60,922 nt of DNA from Bacteroidales bacterium. Its GTDB lineage: Bacteria > Bacteroidota > Bacteroidia > Bacteroidales > UBA932. Below the pieces are notes generated by a model. The model saw only the letters and a list, made by a program, of their open reading frames with translations, was not told the DNA's origin and searched no databases. Where the stretch lies: NCBI GenBank assembly GCA_017630155.1, contig JAGBVU010000023.1:1-60922 (forward strand). The letters run 5' to 3'. Position numbers and translations under genes: made by a program. Numbering within the stretch: the first letter of the stretch is position 1; every line of letters begins with the position of its first letter. Of the stretch, positions 1 to 8,609 are shown one piece after another.

Positions 1-53
1 CTAAGAGAGAGACTGATGTTAACGAAAATCTTGTACAAAATAGTGGTTATTAA
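1..53 (+). CDS. SusD/RagB-like outer-membrane nutrient-binding lipoprotein, C-terminal end only
   Basis: Only the last 16 codons are in the window, read in the third frame and closed by TAA at 51-53. The residues end in ETDVNENLVQNSGY. This matches the usual C-terminus of SusD/RagB proteins, which tend to end with an acidic, Asn-rich stretch and a QNPGY-like tail. SusD proteins are surface lipoproteins that cap a SusC TonB-dependent porin and bind glycans or peptides. The Calx-beta lipoprotein 14 bases downstream would then be the accessory SusE/F-position gene of the same operon. The call rests on a short tail, so it is tentative; the rest of the gene lies to the left. Confidence 0.6.
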   Translation, partial: KRETDVNENLVQNSGY

Positions 54-67
54 AATTTGAACAGACA

Positions 68-943
68 ATGAAAAAAGTATTGACATATATAAGCTTGTTC
101 GTATTTGGTGCTGCTTTGTTCAGTTCTTGTAACCTGAACGAATCGCCTAAATTCAACGACAAGGATGCTTTCGTAGCATTTGACAAAGCTGCTGTCTCTG
201 TTAAGGAAGAGGGTAAAACTGTTGTTATCCCTGTTACCCTTGCTTCTCTTAAAGGTGTCTCAACATCAGTCTCTTATGAGGCTGTAGATGGTACTGCTAA
301 AAACGGAGTGGACTACAAACTTGCTGATGAGACCGGTATCCTTACCTTCACTCCTGAAGCAAGAACTCAGTACATCACTGTAAACATCATCGAGAGAGAT
401 GGCATTTTCACAGGTGACATCAAGTTCTCTCTTAAATTCAAATCTACAGGTGATGTAGCTGAAGGTGCTGAGAACTCTTGTACTATCACTATTCTAGACC
501 ATGACCACCCTCTAAGTGCTATCCTTGGTAAGTACTCAGCTTCTGCTTTGAGTTACTACAATGGCCCTTCAACTTGGGATTTAGAGATTATGAAAGATGA
601 GAAAGATGTAACTATGGTTTGGTTTGCCGGTATCATCCCTTACTTCGCAACCAGCTTTGCATATCCATCAGCTGATACAAGATTCTACGGTATTGCAGAT
701 CTTGAGGCAGGTACTATCTCTATTCCTATTGGACAGTCTTGTGCATACAAGTACAACGGCACATATGAAATCTCTCTTTATGGTGTAGATTTCCCAAATG
801 TTGTACAGTCAGGCAACATCGTTCTTAAGGTAAATACTACTGATGGTGTTGTTATCACAAGTGAAGATCTTGGTATCTATATCACTGATGAAACTGGCGC
901 ATGGGATTTGGTTCTACCAGTAGTAACATTCACTAAAAAGTAA
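68..943 (+). CDS. Calx-beta domain surface lipoprotein (SusE/F-position)
   Basis: A 291-residue protein with a lipoprotein signal peptide; the lipobox LFSSC puts the acylated Cys at residue 21. Residues about 35-140 form a Calx-beta-like domain, seen in the EEGKTVVIPVTL strand, the GTAKNGVDY motif and the following TFTPEARTQYITVNI segment. These folds are common in adhesive or carbohydrate-associated surface proteins. The C-terminal half (about 145-291) is beta-rich and I do not recognise it. The gene starts 14 bases after a SusD-like gene and is followed by a terminator, so it is the last gene of a probable Sus-type operon. A role in binding nutrients at the cell surface is inferred from position; no catalytic residues are visible. 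Confidence 0.75.
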   Translation: MKKVLTYISLFVFGAALFSSCNLNESPKFNDKDAFVAFDKAAVSVKEEGKTVVIPVTLASLKGVSTSVSYEAVDGTAKNGVDYKLADETGILTFTPEARTQYITVNIIERDGIFTGDIKFSLKFKSTGDVAEGAENSCTITILDHDHPLSAILGKYSASALSYYNGPSTWDLEIMKDEKDVTMVWFAGIIPYFATSFAYPSADTRFYGIADLEAGTISIPIGQSCAYKYNGTYEISLYGVDFPNVVQSGNIVLKVNTTDGVVITSEDLGIYITDETGAWDLVLPVVTFTKK

Positions 944-968
944 GCATCAGCTTATCAATAATCCAATT

Positions 969-998
969 AAGGCATCCTCCCAGGAGGGTGCCTTTTTG
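969..998 (+). terminator. Rho-independent terminator of the SusD-like operon
   Basis: AAGGCA (969-974) pairs with TGCCTT (989-994), with further pairing of CCTCC and GGAGG inside, followed by a T-run. It lies 26 bases after the Calx-beta gene and ends that transcript before the S8 protease gene. Confidence 0.8.
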
Positions 999-1080
999 TT
1001 ATTATATATGTATCATATCTTGAATTGTGAAAATTTTTCTCTATTTTAGTGAAATATATTAACAAGTAACCACTGAAAAG

Positions 1081-3744
1081 ATGAGAAGATTTATTGCAAG
1101 TTTACTAGTTTGTGGCTTATTTTTAAGTAGTTGTACTCAGGAGGCCCCTATAGATGTTCAGGAGGAGCTCCTCACTATCAATGATCAGGAGTGCAATGCC
1201 AAGTATTTTGAACAGGGTGTCATCAACATAAAGATCACACCTCAGTTCTTCAAGGATATTGAAGAGAATATCAACGAAGAAGGTACCGTACACTTTGACT
1301 CTGTAAAATCGATGGACGGTCTCACATCTACTCTCAATATTACCAATATGAGACGTCTGTTCCCACCTGCCGGAGAGTTTGAGGAGAGGACCCGTGCAGA
1401 GGGGCTCCACCTATGGTATATAATTGAGTTCAACCGCGAGGTATCTCTTACCAAAGCAGGAAACGAGCTCAACACATTGGAAGGTATAGATATCGTGGAG
1501 TACAGACCTCAGCTAATACATATTAAGAGCGAAGTGATCCCCGAAGCATTCGCAACCAACCCCTTTGCAGTTCCAACTGCAGAAGATTATCCATTTAACG
1601 ACCCGGGGCTAAGCAAACAGTGGCACTACTATAATGATGGCTCACAGAGCGGTCATATCAAAGGCTCAGACATCAATGTAATGCCCTTATGGAAGGGTAA
1701 ATACAAAGCTGGAAGCGAAGATGTTATTGTATCTGTAGTGGATGGAGGTATAGATTTCAACCATGAAGACCTTGCAGGGAATATGTGGCACAACCCAGGG
1801 AAGACAGGGGATACCAAATACGGCAAGAATTTTACCAACGGCACATTTGGCATTACTGCAGATGATCACGGAACACACGTAGCGGGAACTGTCGCTGCAG
1901 TAAACAACAATGGCAAAGGTGTTTGCGGTGTGGCTGGTGGCGATGCAGCGAAAGGTGTACCAGGGGTAAAACTCATGTCATGCCAGATATTTGACGGAGA
2001 TGACTCTGGCTCTGGCGCTGAAGCAATAAAGTGGGGAGCTGACAATGGTGCAGTAATATCACAGAACAGTTGGGGATATTTGCCTCAGGCCAACCTCTCC
2101 GACACCCCATCTTCAGACAAAGCTGCTATAGACTATTTCAACAAATATGCAGGTCTGGACAAAAATGGCAAACAGGTGGGTCCAATGGCCGGTGGCGTAG
2201 TAATTTTTGCATCAGGAAATGACAATAGTGAGATTGGATACCCAGCAGAGTATGAAGGGGCTATAGCAGTAGCATCTATCGGTGCCGACTTCGTAAGGGC
2301 ATACTACTCAAATTACGGAGACTGGTGCGATATATCTGCTCCAGGTGGAGATGCCATGAAGGGGCCACAAATATACAGCACCATCCCAGGCGACAAATAT
2401 GGATATATGCAAGGTACATCGATGGCATGCCCACACGTATCAGGTGTAGCTGCTCTAACCGTAGCAAATAAGGGTGGCGCTGGATTTACCGCTGAGAAGT
2501 TAAGAAACATTCTGGAAACTACAGTAAAGGACATATCAAAACAAAATCCAAATTTCCTTATAGGCAACGGTCTTGTCGATGCATATATGGCTGTGACAAG
2601 TGGCACAGGAACGCCCCCGGAAAATATTGAGGACTTCAAAGTATCCACAGTCTCAAACAACATTATATTCTCACTCACTGTACCTGCTGATGAGGATGAC
2701 GTGACTCCAAACAATATTATGATTTGCTACTCGAAAAATGATTTTTCGAAGCCAAATCAGGCCACTAGGGAGTTGTTCCCACTGGATGGTTATAAAGCCG
2801 GTGAAACATTCAGTGACACACTCAGAGACCTTGAATTCGAGCAGAATTACTATGTAGGTGCAGTGGCTGTAGATGCAGCCGGCAACCAATCGGAGATAAC
2901 AGAAGTTACCGCTGTAACCACAACCAAAAACAATCCACCTGTAATAGGATTTGCCCAAGGTTCTGAAATTACTGTAAAGGCGACAAGACAAGGGATACTT
3001 ACACTTACTATCAGCGAGCCAGACGGACACTCTATAACACCGTCATTTACACCAGGCTCTGAGGCTGCTTCCTTCAGACTCGTATCAAATAATTTGGGTG
3101 AAATCACCATTGAAGGACCTAAAGCCGATGCCGGGACATACACCGGAAATATAGTAGTCAAGGACAAGTACGGAGCATACGACTCTGCTGACTTCCAGTA
3201 TACAATTCTACCCAACCACGCCCCTAAAGCTCTGAAAGACTTTGATGACCAGATATTTGCATCAAAAACAGCGGCTACAGTCTCTCTTAAAATCACAGAC
3301 TATATAGTGGATGAGGATGGGGATGACCTCTCATTCAGCAGTGTATCTACCAATAATGCCGTAGCTAACGTCAACATCGTTGGGGACAAGATTCACATCA
3401 CCCCTATGGCATATGGCAGCTGTATAGTGGATATCATAGCCAAAGATGACCTTGGAGCCTCTGTAACTACCCCTCTGAGGATACTTGTAAGGGATGCATC
3501 AGTACCTGCAGACGTATACCCTAACCCTGTTACAGAGTATATGTACATCAGAACAGGGAAAGAGGAGCCGGTATCGATAAAGATCACCAACAGTATGGGA
3601 GGTCTTGTCCATCAGGTGAGTGATCTGGTAATTGATCCATTTGATCCATACAAAATAGATGTTACAGGATGGGATGGCGGTGCCTATAATGTAGAGGTAG
3701 TAACATCTGAGGTGACACTCAAAAGAACTATTGTCAAACTATAA
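1081..3744 (+). CDS. S8 (subtilisin-like) serine protease with T9SS C-terminal sorting domain
   Basis: An 887-residue exported serine endopeptidase. The N-terminus is a signal peptide with a lipobox-like FLSSC. Residues about 25-165 look like a propeptide. The subtilase domain covers about 185-505, with catalytic Asp221 (in VVDGGIDFNHED), His263 (DDHGTHVAGT), oxyanion Asn380 (ASGND) and Ser447 (GTSMACPHVSG). Residues about 510-800 are fibronectin- or cadherin-like beta domains. The last 75 residues, from VYPNP (812-816) to TIVKL, are a type A T9SS sorting domain. The next gene, 15 bases on, encodes a PorV/PorQ-type protein, which fits T9SS export. A lipobox together with a sorting domain is odd: one could anchor a precursor, or the Cys may not be used. 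The protease assignment is firm; the substrate is unknown. Confidence 0.93.
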   Translation: MRRFIASLLVCGLFLSSCTQEAPIDVQEELLTINDQECNAKYFEQGVINIKITPQFFKDIEENINEEGTVHFDSVKSMDGLTSTLNITNMRRLFPPAGEFEERTRAEGLHLWYIIEFNREVSLTKAGNELNTLEGIDIVEYRPQLIHIKSEVIPEAFATNPFAVPTAEDYPFNDPGLSKQWHYYNDGSQSGHIKGSDINVMPLWKGKYKAGSEDVIVSVVDGGIDFNHEDLAGNMWHNPGKTGDTKYGKNFTNGTFGITADDHGTHVAGTVAAVNNNGKGVCGVAGGDAAKGVPGVKLMSCQIFDGDDSGSGAEAIKWGADNGAVISQNSWGYLPQANLSDTPSSDKAAIDYFNKYAGLDKNGKQVGPMAGGVVIFASGNDNSEIGYPAEYEGAIAVASIGADFVRAYYSNYGDWCDISAPGGDAMKGPQIYSTIPGDKYGYMQGTSMACPHVSGVAALTVANKGGAGFTAEKLRNILETTVKDISKQNPNFLIGNGLVDAYMAVTSGTGTPPENIEDFKVSTVSNNIIFSLTVPADEDDVTPNNIMICYSKNDFSKPNQATRELFPLDGYKAGETFSDTLRDLEFEQNYYVGAVAVDAAGNQSEITEVTAVTTTKNNPPVIGFAQGSEITVKATRQGILTLTISEPDGHSITPSFTPGSEAASFRLVSNNLGEITIEGPKADAGTYTGNIVVKDKYGAYDSADFQYTILPNHAPKALKDFDDQIFASKTAATVSLKITDYIVDEDGDDLSFSSVSTNNAVANVNIVGDKIHITPMAYGSCIVDIIAKDDLGASVTTPLRILVRDASVPADVYPNPVTEYMYIRTGKEEPVSIKITNSMGGLVHQVSDLVIDPFDPYKIDVTGWDGGAYNVEVVTSEVTLKRTIVKL

Positions 3745-3759
3745 TAAGGAGGATGAGAA

Positions 3760-4671
3760 ATGAAAAAGATATTATCAATAGCCATATCAATAATTTTTGC
3801 GGCACAACTTTATGGTCAGAGTGCCCAGTTCCTTAACATCTCATCAGATCCTGCATATTACAGTCTGGGTGGTGCTACCCTTACAGCCGATGCAAATGCC
3901 TTTACCATTGCATCCAATGCCTCTGCTACAGCACTTGGAACACAAAAGATGTCTGTAGCAGCATCCTACGGGGCATGGCAGCCAAAAGGGATGAACGACG
4001 GAGTATTGGCCGTATCAGGATACGGTTTGCTCTTCAATAGACTATCAGTGGGTCTTAACGGCAAATATATGCTGCACAAACCATACGATATCATAGGAAA
4101 TGACGGTTCTATAAAAGATCAGTTTACTCCGAGCGATATGTCCGTTGAGCTGGGCGTAGGATACAAGATCTTCAGAGGACTCGCAATAGGGGTAAATTTC
4201 AGATTTATCTCATCTACCATATATGAAGAGACATCCGGATCAGCTTTTGGAGCCGATATCTCCGTATCATACCGACTCAGAGGGCTACGCCTCGCGTTGG
4301 CTGCCACAAATCTTGGGTCAAAGATAGATTATGGCTACACACCATATAATCTCCCCGCAATGGGCAAATTGGGTGTAGGTTATGCACTGGATATAAATGA
4401 GCAGAATACACTCTCTGTGCATGCAGAGGGTGATTACCTCCTTTATCACCAGAGTTTTATGGCAGGAGCAGGCCTGGAGTACAAATACAACGACATGATA
4501 GCAGCCAGAGTGGGCTACCACTATGGAGATCAAAAATCCATACCAAGCTACTTTTCAGCCGGACTAGGTGTTAAATTCCTCGGAATAACACTCAACGGAG
4601 CATATGTGATAGGATTTGACAACTCCCCTATCAACGGCAGCTTTATGGCCTCTTTAGGGTATGAATTCTAA
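3760..4671 (+). CDS. PorV/PorQ-family outer-membrane beta-barrel protein (T9SS-associated)
   Basis: A 303-residue protein with an ordinary signal peptide (cleavage after about LYGQ). The mature part starts with SSDPAYYSLGGATLTADANA, the N-terminal pattern of the PorV/PorQ family, and continues as alternating amphipathic beta-strands ending in an aromatic residue (SLGYEF), as in FadL-like barrels. PorV-type proteins shuttle T9SS cargo from the translocon to the attachment complex. Its place directly behind a T9SS-sorted protease suggests a dedicated partner, although the main genomic PorV may be elsewhere. Its stop overlaps the end of convergent murI by four bases. Confidence 0.75.
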   Translation: MKKILSIAISIIFAAQLYGQSAQFLNISSDPAYYSLGGATLTADANAFTIASNASATALGTQKMSVAASYGAWQPKGMNDGVLAVSGYGLLFNRLSVGLNGKYMLHKPYDIIGNDGSIKDQFTPSDMSVELGVGYKIFRGLAIGVNFRFISSTIYEETSGSAFGADISVSYRLRGLRLALAATNLGSKIDYGYTPYNLPAMGKLGVGYALDINEQNTLSVHAEGDYLLYHQSFMAGAGLEYKYNDMIAARVGYHYGDQKSIPSYFSAGLGVKFLGITLNGAYVIGFDNSPINGSFMASLGYEF

Positions 4672-5450
4672 TCGATAACGACTGTTTCGAAAACACAGTC
4701 CGATAAGATGGGGTCTATCTGAGATACGATAGACCTCATTATTTTTGTATCCCCTGTAGAAAAGAAGAGATACCTGGAATTTGAAGATTTTGGAGAGTCT
4801 AGGGACTCAATAATCCTTTTGGTCTGCAAGGCTACAGCAGGTGCAGGGTTGAATATCCTCACACCCTCCCCAGCTATTCTGGATATAGCACCCTCAAGGA
4901 ACGGATAGTGGGTACATCCCAGTACGATGGCATCAGCCTTTTCACTCTTCATCTCGTCCACATAACGGTGGAGAAGGGCATCTACCTCCTCACCCTCAGT
5001 ATTTCCCGATTCTACACACTCGACAAGACCTGTCCCCACTTTCTCTATTACTTTAACATTGGAAGCAAATTTCTCCAGGGTATTGTTATAGAGGGACCCT
5101 TTGAATGTATTTGCTGTGGCCAGAACCCCCACTACCCCACTTTTGGAGGCGAGTGCCGCCGGTTTTATGGCCGGTTCCATCCCCACAAAAGGGATAGAGT
5201 ATTTCCCTCTCAGATAATCCACCGCTGCAGCAGTGGCTGTATTACAAGCAATAACCACCACCTCTGCCCCTTTCGACAGAAAGAAGCGGGTGATGGCATC
5301 TGCTCGTGATATGATGAATTCAATGGGCTTGGTTCCATAAGGGCAATGGGCTCCATCAGCAACATAAATATAATCCTGCTCTGGCATTATCCTGTATAGC
5401 TCACGCCATACAGAAAGTCCCCCTACCCCGGAATCATATACCCCTATCAT
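4668..5450 (-). CDS. murI: Glutamate racemase
   Basis: A 260-residue cytosolic enzyme converting L-glutamate to D-glutamate for peptidoglycan. The N-terminal GVYDSGVGGLSV motif, catalytic Cys69 in VVIACNTATAAA and catalytic Cys179 in IVLGCTHYPFL are all present, and the length is normal. It is the last gene of a three-gene run (gamma-carbonic anhydrase-like, TlpA-like, murI) and starts six bases after the preceding stop, so it is probably cotranscribed. It meets the PorV/PorQ-type gene tail to tail with a four-base overlap. Confidence 0.96.
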   Translation of the reverse strand: MIGVYDSGVGGLSVWRELYRIMPEQDYIYVADGAHCPYGTKPIEFIISRADAITRFFLSKGAEVVVIACNTATAAAVDYLRGKYSIPFVGMEPAIKPAALASKSGVVGVLATANTFKGSLYNNTLEKFASNVKVIEKVGTGLVECVESGNTEGEEVDALLHRYVDEMKSEKADAIVLGCTHYPFLEGAISRIAGEGVRIFNPAPAVALQTKRIIESLDSPKSSNSRYLFFSTGDTKIMRSIVSQIDPILSDCVFETVVID

Positions 5451-5456
5451 TCTATA

Positions 5457-6572
5457 CTATTTAAGGTGTTCTTCAAGAAGTTTGACAATCTCCTCTTCAG
5501 ATACTCTGCGTGCAATTATCTTACCTTCAGCATCCACAAAAGCATTTTGAGGGATGTATCTTACATTGTAAAGTTTTGCAGCTTCAGTATCCCAGAAATT
5601 GATATCCGATACCTGTGTCCAGGTAAGCTTGTCAGTCTTGATAGCGTCAAGCCACTGGTCTCTGTCTCTATCAAGAGACACACCAAGAATTTCGAAACCT
5701 TTCTTGTGGTACTCCTTATAAATTTTTACAAGTTTAGGGTTGAACTGACGGCAAGGGTTGCACCAGCCTGCCCAGAAATCGATCATGGTAACTTTGCCCT
5801 TAGGGTAGATATCTGAAAGTTTAACCTCTTTACCATCAGGATCTTTCATGGTGAAATCTGGAGCCTGCTGACCTGGCTGAAGAGCCCTCTCCTTCTCGAT
5901 ATAACCCTCAGCTGTAAGGAGTTTAGGGTGTGTTGCAAAACGTACATCTGCCTTGAAAGAGGCCAATAGCTCCTCAGCTTTTGCCAACTCATAATCAAGT
6001 ACATTAGAAGCGAATTGCATCAAAGCGTAATAGCTCAAAGGATTTGCATTTACAACAGAATCAGAGATAGCATTAACCCTTTTATCCACTTCGTCAAACA
6101 AAGCTACAATCTCCTTTTTCCTCTCTGGAGTGGTAGTAGCAGCCCTGTACTCATCCAAAATCGCTTTTCTATCTGGAATGAGTTCGTTCTGGATCTTTTT
6201 GCCCTCCTCATTGATAAAAGTTATCATTGCCTGGGTCTCACCACCTTTAACTTGAGCTTCTGATAGTTTGTCAGATGCTGCTGATACTGTATACGATGTG
6301 TTTTCAAGGAAAAGTGTTACATAACCTGGAAGGCCTTCCACTTGGATATAATAAGTATCAGGATTTACAACTTCACCAGTGAAGACAAATTTACCGTCAA
6401 CGACATCTACTGTGTCTCTTGTAGGATTTTTTCTGTCTGAATTGACAAGGTAAGCCTTACCCTCTTTCAGAACTTCATCTTCTCCGGCTACTGCGCCTGA
6501 GATTTTGTAGCCGCCATTTGAGCAAGAGGCAAATGCCAATGCTGCTGCAGCCAATAGGAACAATTTTTTCAT
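5457..6572 (-). CDS. TlpA-like thiol-disulfide oxidoreductase lipoprotein
   Basis: A 371-residue protein with lipobox FASC (Cys about 17). Residues about 20-110 are the DUF4369-type beta domain common before Bacteroidota TlpA proteins. Residues about 120-215 are helical. The C-terminal thioredoxin fold (about 235-371) opens with GQQAPDFTMKDPDGKEVKLSD and carries the active site WCNPC with Cys271 and Cys274, plus the cis-Pro loop YIPQNAF. It probably reduces or isomerises disulfides of envelope proteins. It lies between the gamma-carbonic anhydrase-like gene (20-base gap) and murI (six-base gap). Confidence 0.9.
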   Translation of the reverse strand: MKKLFLLAAAALAFASCSNGGYKISGAVAGEDEVLKEGKAYLVNSDRKNPTRDTVDVVDGKFVFTGEVVNPDTYYIQVEGLPGYVTLFLENTSYTVSAASDKLSEAQVKGGETQAMITFINEEGKKIQNELIPDRKAILDEYRAATTTPERKKEIVALFDEVDKRVNAISDSVVNANPLSYYALMQFASNVLDYELAKAEELLASFKADVRFATHPKLLTAEGYIEKERALQPGQQAPDFTMKDPDGKEVKLSDIYPKGKVTMIDFWAGWCNPCRQFNPKLVKIYKEYHKKGFEILGVSLDRDRDQWLDAIKTDKLTWTQVSDINFWDTEAAKLYNVRYIPQNAFVDAEGKIIARRVSEEEIVKLLEEHLK

Positions 6573-6592
6573 AATATCTATATTAAAATGAT

Positions 6593-7117
6593 TTATTTAT
6601 AATTCTCTTCATCCAGGAACCATCCCTTATACATCATATAGCCCTGTGCATTCTTATGTGCCGCTGCTGTGATCTCTTCGCTCCCCTCCTTCACCTGCAC
6701 AGCAGGAATACCTGCATATACTCCGGGTTCAAGTTTCTTGTTTGAAAGGACTACTGCTCCTGCAGCAATAATACTGCCATCTGCCACTTCTGCATTGTCC
6801 ATAAGGATAGCACCCATACCTACGAGAACATTGCTTCCAACCTTTGCACCATGAATGATGGCATTGTGCCCTACAGAAACATCATCACCTACCTCTACTA
6901 TAGACCTTTTATGAAGTGTATGAAGTACTGCTCCATCCTGAATATTTACTCTGTTGCCTACCCTTATAGGATTGACATCACCTCTCAAAACACAAGAATA
7001 CCAGATGCTGCAATCGTCTCCGATCTCCACATCTCCCACTATAACCGCATTTTCAGCGATAAAACAGTTTTTACCTATCTTAGGGGTAAATCCGTTCAAT
7101 GATTTTATTATTGCCAT
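6593..7117 (-). CDS. Gamma-carbonic anhydrase-like hexapeptide-repeat protein
   Basis: A 174-residue left-handed beta-helix protein with repeats such as IGDDCSIWYSCVLRGD and VGSNVLVGMGAIL. Metal-ligand histidines of the gamma-CA family are present in VLHTLHK and in GHNAIIHG. The length fits the PaaY/YrdA/CaiE group. Members bind zinc or iron and some hydrate CO2, while for others the reaction is unclear. It is the first gene of a run with the TlpA-like gene and murI, and a TATATTTG box lies about 20 bases upstream. Family assignment is firm; activity is inferred. Confidence 0.9.
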   Translation of the reverse strand: MAIIKSLNGFTPKIGKNCFIAENAVIVGDVEIGDDCSIWYSCVLRGDVNPIRVGNRVNIQDGAVLHTLHKRSIVEVGDDVSVGHNAIIHGAKVGSNVLVGMGAILMDNAEVADGSIIAAGAVVLSNKKLEPGVYAGIPAVQVKEGSEEITAAAHKNAQGYMMYKGWFLDEENYK

Positions 7118-7136
7118 ACTTAATTGTATTAGAGCA

Positions 7137-7144
7137 CAAATATA
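7137..7144 (-). promoter_or_regulatory. Bacteroidota -7 box for the gamma-CA/tlpA/murI run
   Basis: Minus-strand TATATTTG, a perfect TAnnTTTG match, about 20 bases upstream of the start at 7117. No clear TTG element sits 20 bases further up. It abuts the gdhA terminator. Confidence 0.55.
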
Positions 7145-7172
7145 AAAAAAAGGACCGACATTTCGTCGGCCC
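7144..7172 (-). terminator. Rho-independent terminator after gdhA
   Basis: On the minus strand GGGCCGA (7172-7166) pairs with TCGGTCC (7158-7152), with one G-T pair, followed by a run of eight T. It closes the korA-korB-gdhA run about 45 bases after the gdhA stop. Confidence 0.8.
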
Positions 7173-7217
7173 TTCTGGATATTTGAGTTTCTACGGTAAA
7201 CCGTAAAATGACATTCA

Positions 7218-8561
7218 TTAAACAGTACCCTGCTCCAACATAGCCTGAGCCACTTTCATGAAACCGGCGATGTTTGCACCTTTCACATAGTCAACAGAAC
7301 CGTCTGGCTGTGTACCGAATTTAACACAAGCCTCGTGGATGCTCTGCATGATGAAGTGAAGTTTGTCATCAACCTCTTTAGCTGACCAGCTGATGTGAGA
7401 AGCGTTCTGAGTCATCTCAAGACCTGAAGTAGCTACACCACCTGCGTTAACAGCTTTACCAGGAGCGAACAAGATGCCAGCTGACTGGAATGTGTGGATA
7501 GCCTCAGGGGTACAACCCATGTTAGAAACCTCGCAGCAGCACCATGTACCGTTAGCAAGAAGTTCTTTAGCGTCGTCACCGTTAAGCTCATTCTGGAATG
7601 CGCAAGGAAGAGCGATATCACATTTTACGCTCCAAGCTTTCTTACCTGCAGTGAATTTGGCAGCACCAGGGAATTTGGTAGCCATATCCTCTACTTTGTT
7701 GCGGTTAGAAGCACGCATTTCAAGCATATAGTCGATCATCTCAGGAGTGATACCCTCTGGAATTTCGCATACGCCGTCTGGACCAGAGATAGCCACAACT
7801 TTAGCACCAAGTTCAAGAGCTTTAGTAGCAGCACCCCAAGCTACGTTACCGAAACCTGAAAGGGCAACAGTTTTACCAACGATATCTTTACCAGCTTTTG
7901 CAAGAACATGCTCAGTGAAATAAAGTGCACCGAAACCTGTAGCCTCAGGACGAAGGATAGAACCACCCCAAGTACCACCTTTACCGGTCAATACACCTGT
8001 GTTGTACTCACGAGCAAGTTTTTTGTACATACCGTACATGTAACCGATCTCACGACCACCTACACCTACGTCACCAGCAGGGATATCCTGATCTGGACCG
8101 ATGCAGTTCCAAAGTTCCCACATGAATGCCTGGCAGAATCTCATGATTTCAGCGTCAGATTTTCCAACTGGATCGAAATCAGAACCACCTTTACCACCAC
8201 CCATAGGAAGAGTAGTCAAAGCGTTTTTGAAAGTTTGTTCAAAACCCAAGAATTTCAACATAGAAGGGGTAACAGCTTTGTGGAAGCGAAGACCACCTTT
8301 GTAAGGGCCGATAGCAGCGTTGAATTGAACTCTGTAACCAAGGTTAGTTTGAACTTCACCTTTATCGTCTACCCAAGTAACTCTGAAAGTGAAAATACGG
8401 TCTGGTTCAACCATTCTTTCCACGATTTTAGCTTTCTCAAACTCAGGATGTTGGTTGTAAACTTCCTCGATTGAGTCAAGTACCTCTTTAACTGCTTGAA
8501 GATACTCTTTTTCGTGACCATACTTAGCCTCAAGTTTGGCCATTACATCTGCAACTTTCAT
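7218..8561 (-). CDS. gdhA: NADP-type glutamate dehydrogenase
   Basis: A 447-residue hexameric dehydrogenase that interconverts 2-oxoglutarate plus ammonia and glutamate. The catalytic segment PMGGGKGGSDFDPVGKSD, the GPYKGGLRFH substrate loop and the Rossmann motif ALSGFGNVAWGAA are all present, and the length is that of the NADP-dependent anabolic class. It lies 48 bases downstream of korB on the same strand and is followed by a terminator. No promoter box is evident in that gap, so it may be cotranscribed with korAB, putting production of 2-oxoglutarate and its amination under common control. Confidence 0.96.
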   Translation of the reverse strand: MKVADVMAKLEAKYGHEKEYLQAVKEVLDSIEEVYNQHPEFEKAKIVERMVEPDRIFTFRVTWVDDKGEVQTNLGYRVQFNAAIGPYKGGLRFHKAVTPSMLKFLGFEQTFKNALTTLPMGGGKGGSDFDPVGKSDAEIMRFCQAFMWELWNCIGPDQDIPAGDVGVGGREIGYMYGMYKKLAREYNTGVLTGKGGTWGGSILRPEATGFGALYFTEHVLAKAGKDIVGKTVALSGFGNVAWGAATKALELGAKVVAISGPDGVCEIPEGITPEMIDYMLEMRASNRNKVEDMATKFPGAAKFTAGKKAWSVKCDIALPCAFQNELNGDDAKELLANGTWCCCEVSNMGCTPEAIHTFQSAGILFAPGKAVNAGGVATSGLEMTQNASHISWSAKEVDDKLHFIMQSIHEACVKFGTQPDGSVDYVKGANIAGFMKVAQAMLEQGTV

Positions 8562-8609
8562 AATAAATGTTAATTGATTAAAGTTATAATTGTTAATGTT
8601 ATGTCGTGA

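Noticed and set aside
7908-8474. A 188-codon open frame antisense to gdhA (and similar shadows at 2313-2714 and 4908-5309)
   Set aside because: Thr/Ser-rich shadow frames caused by the codon use of highly conserved genes on the other strand; no family features.
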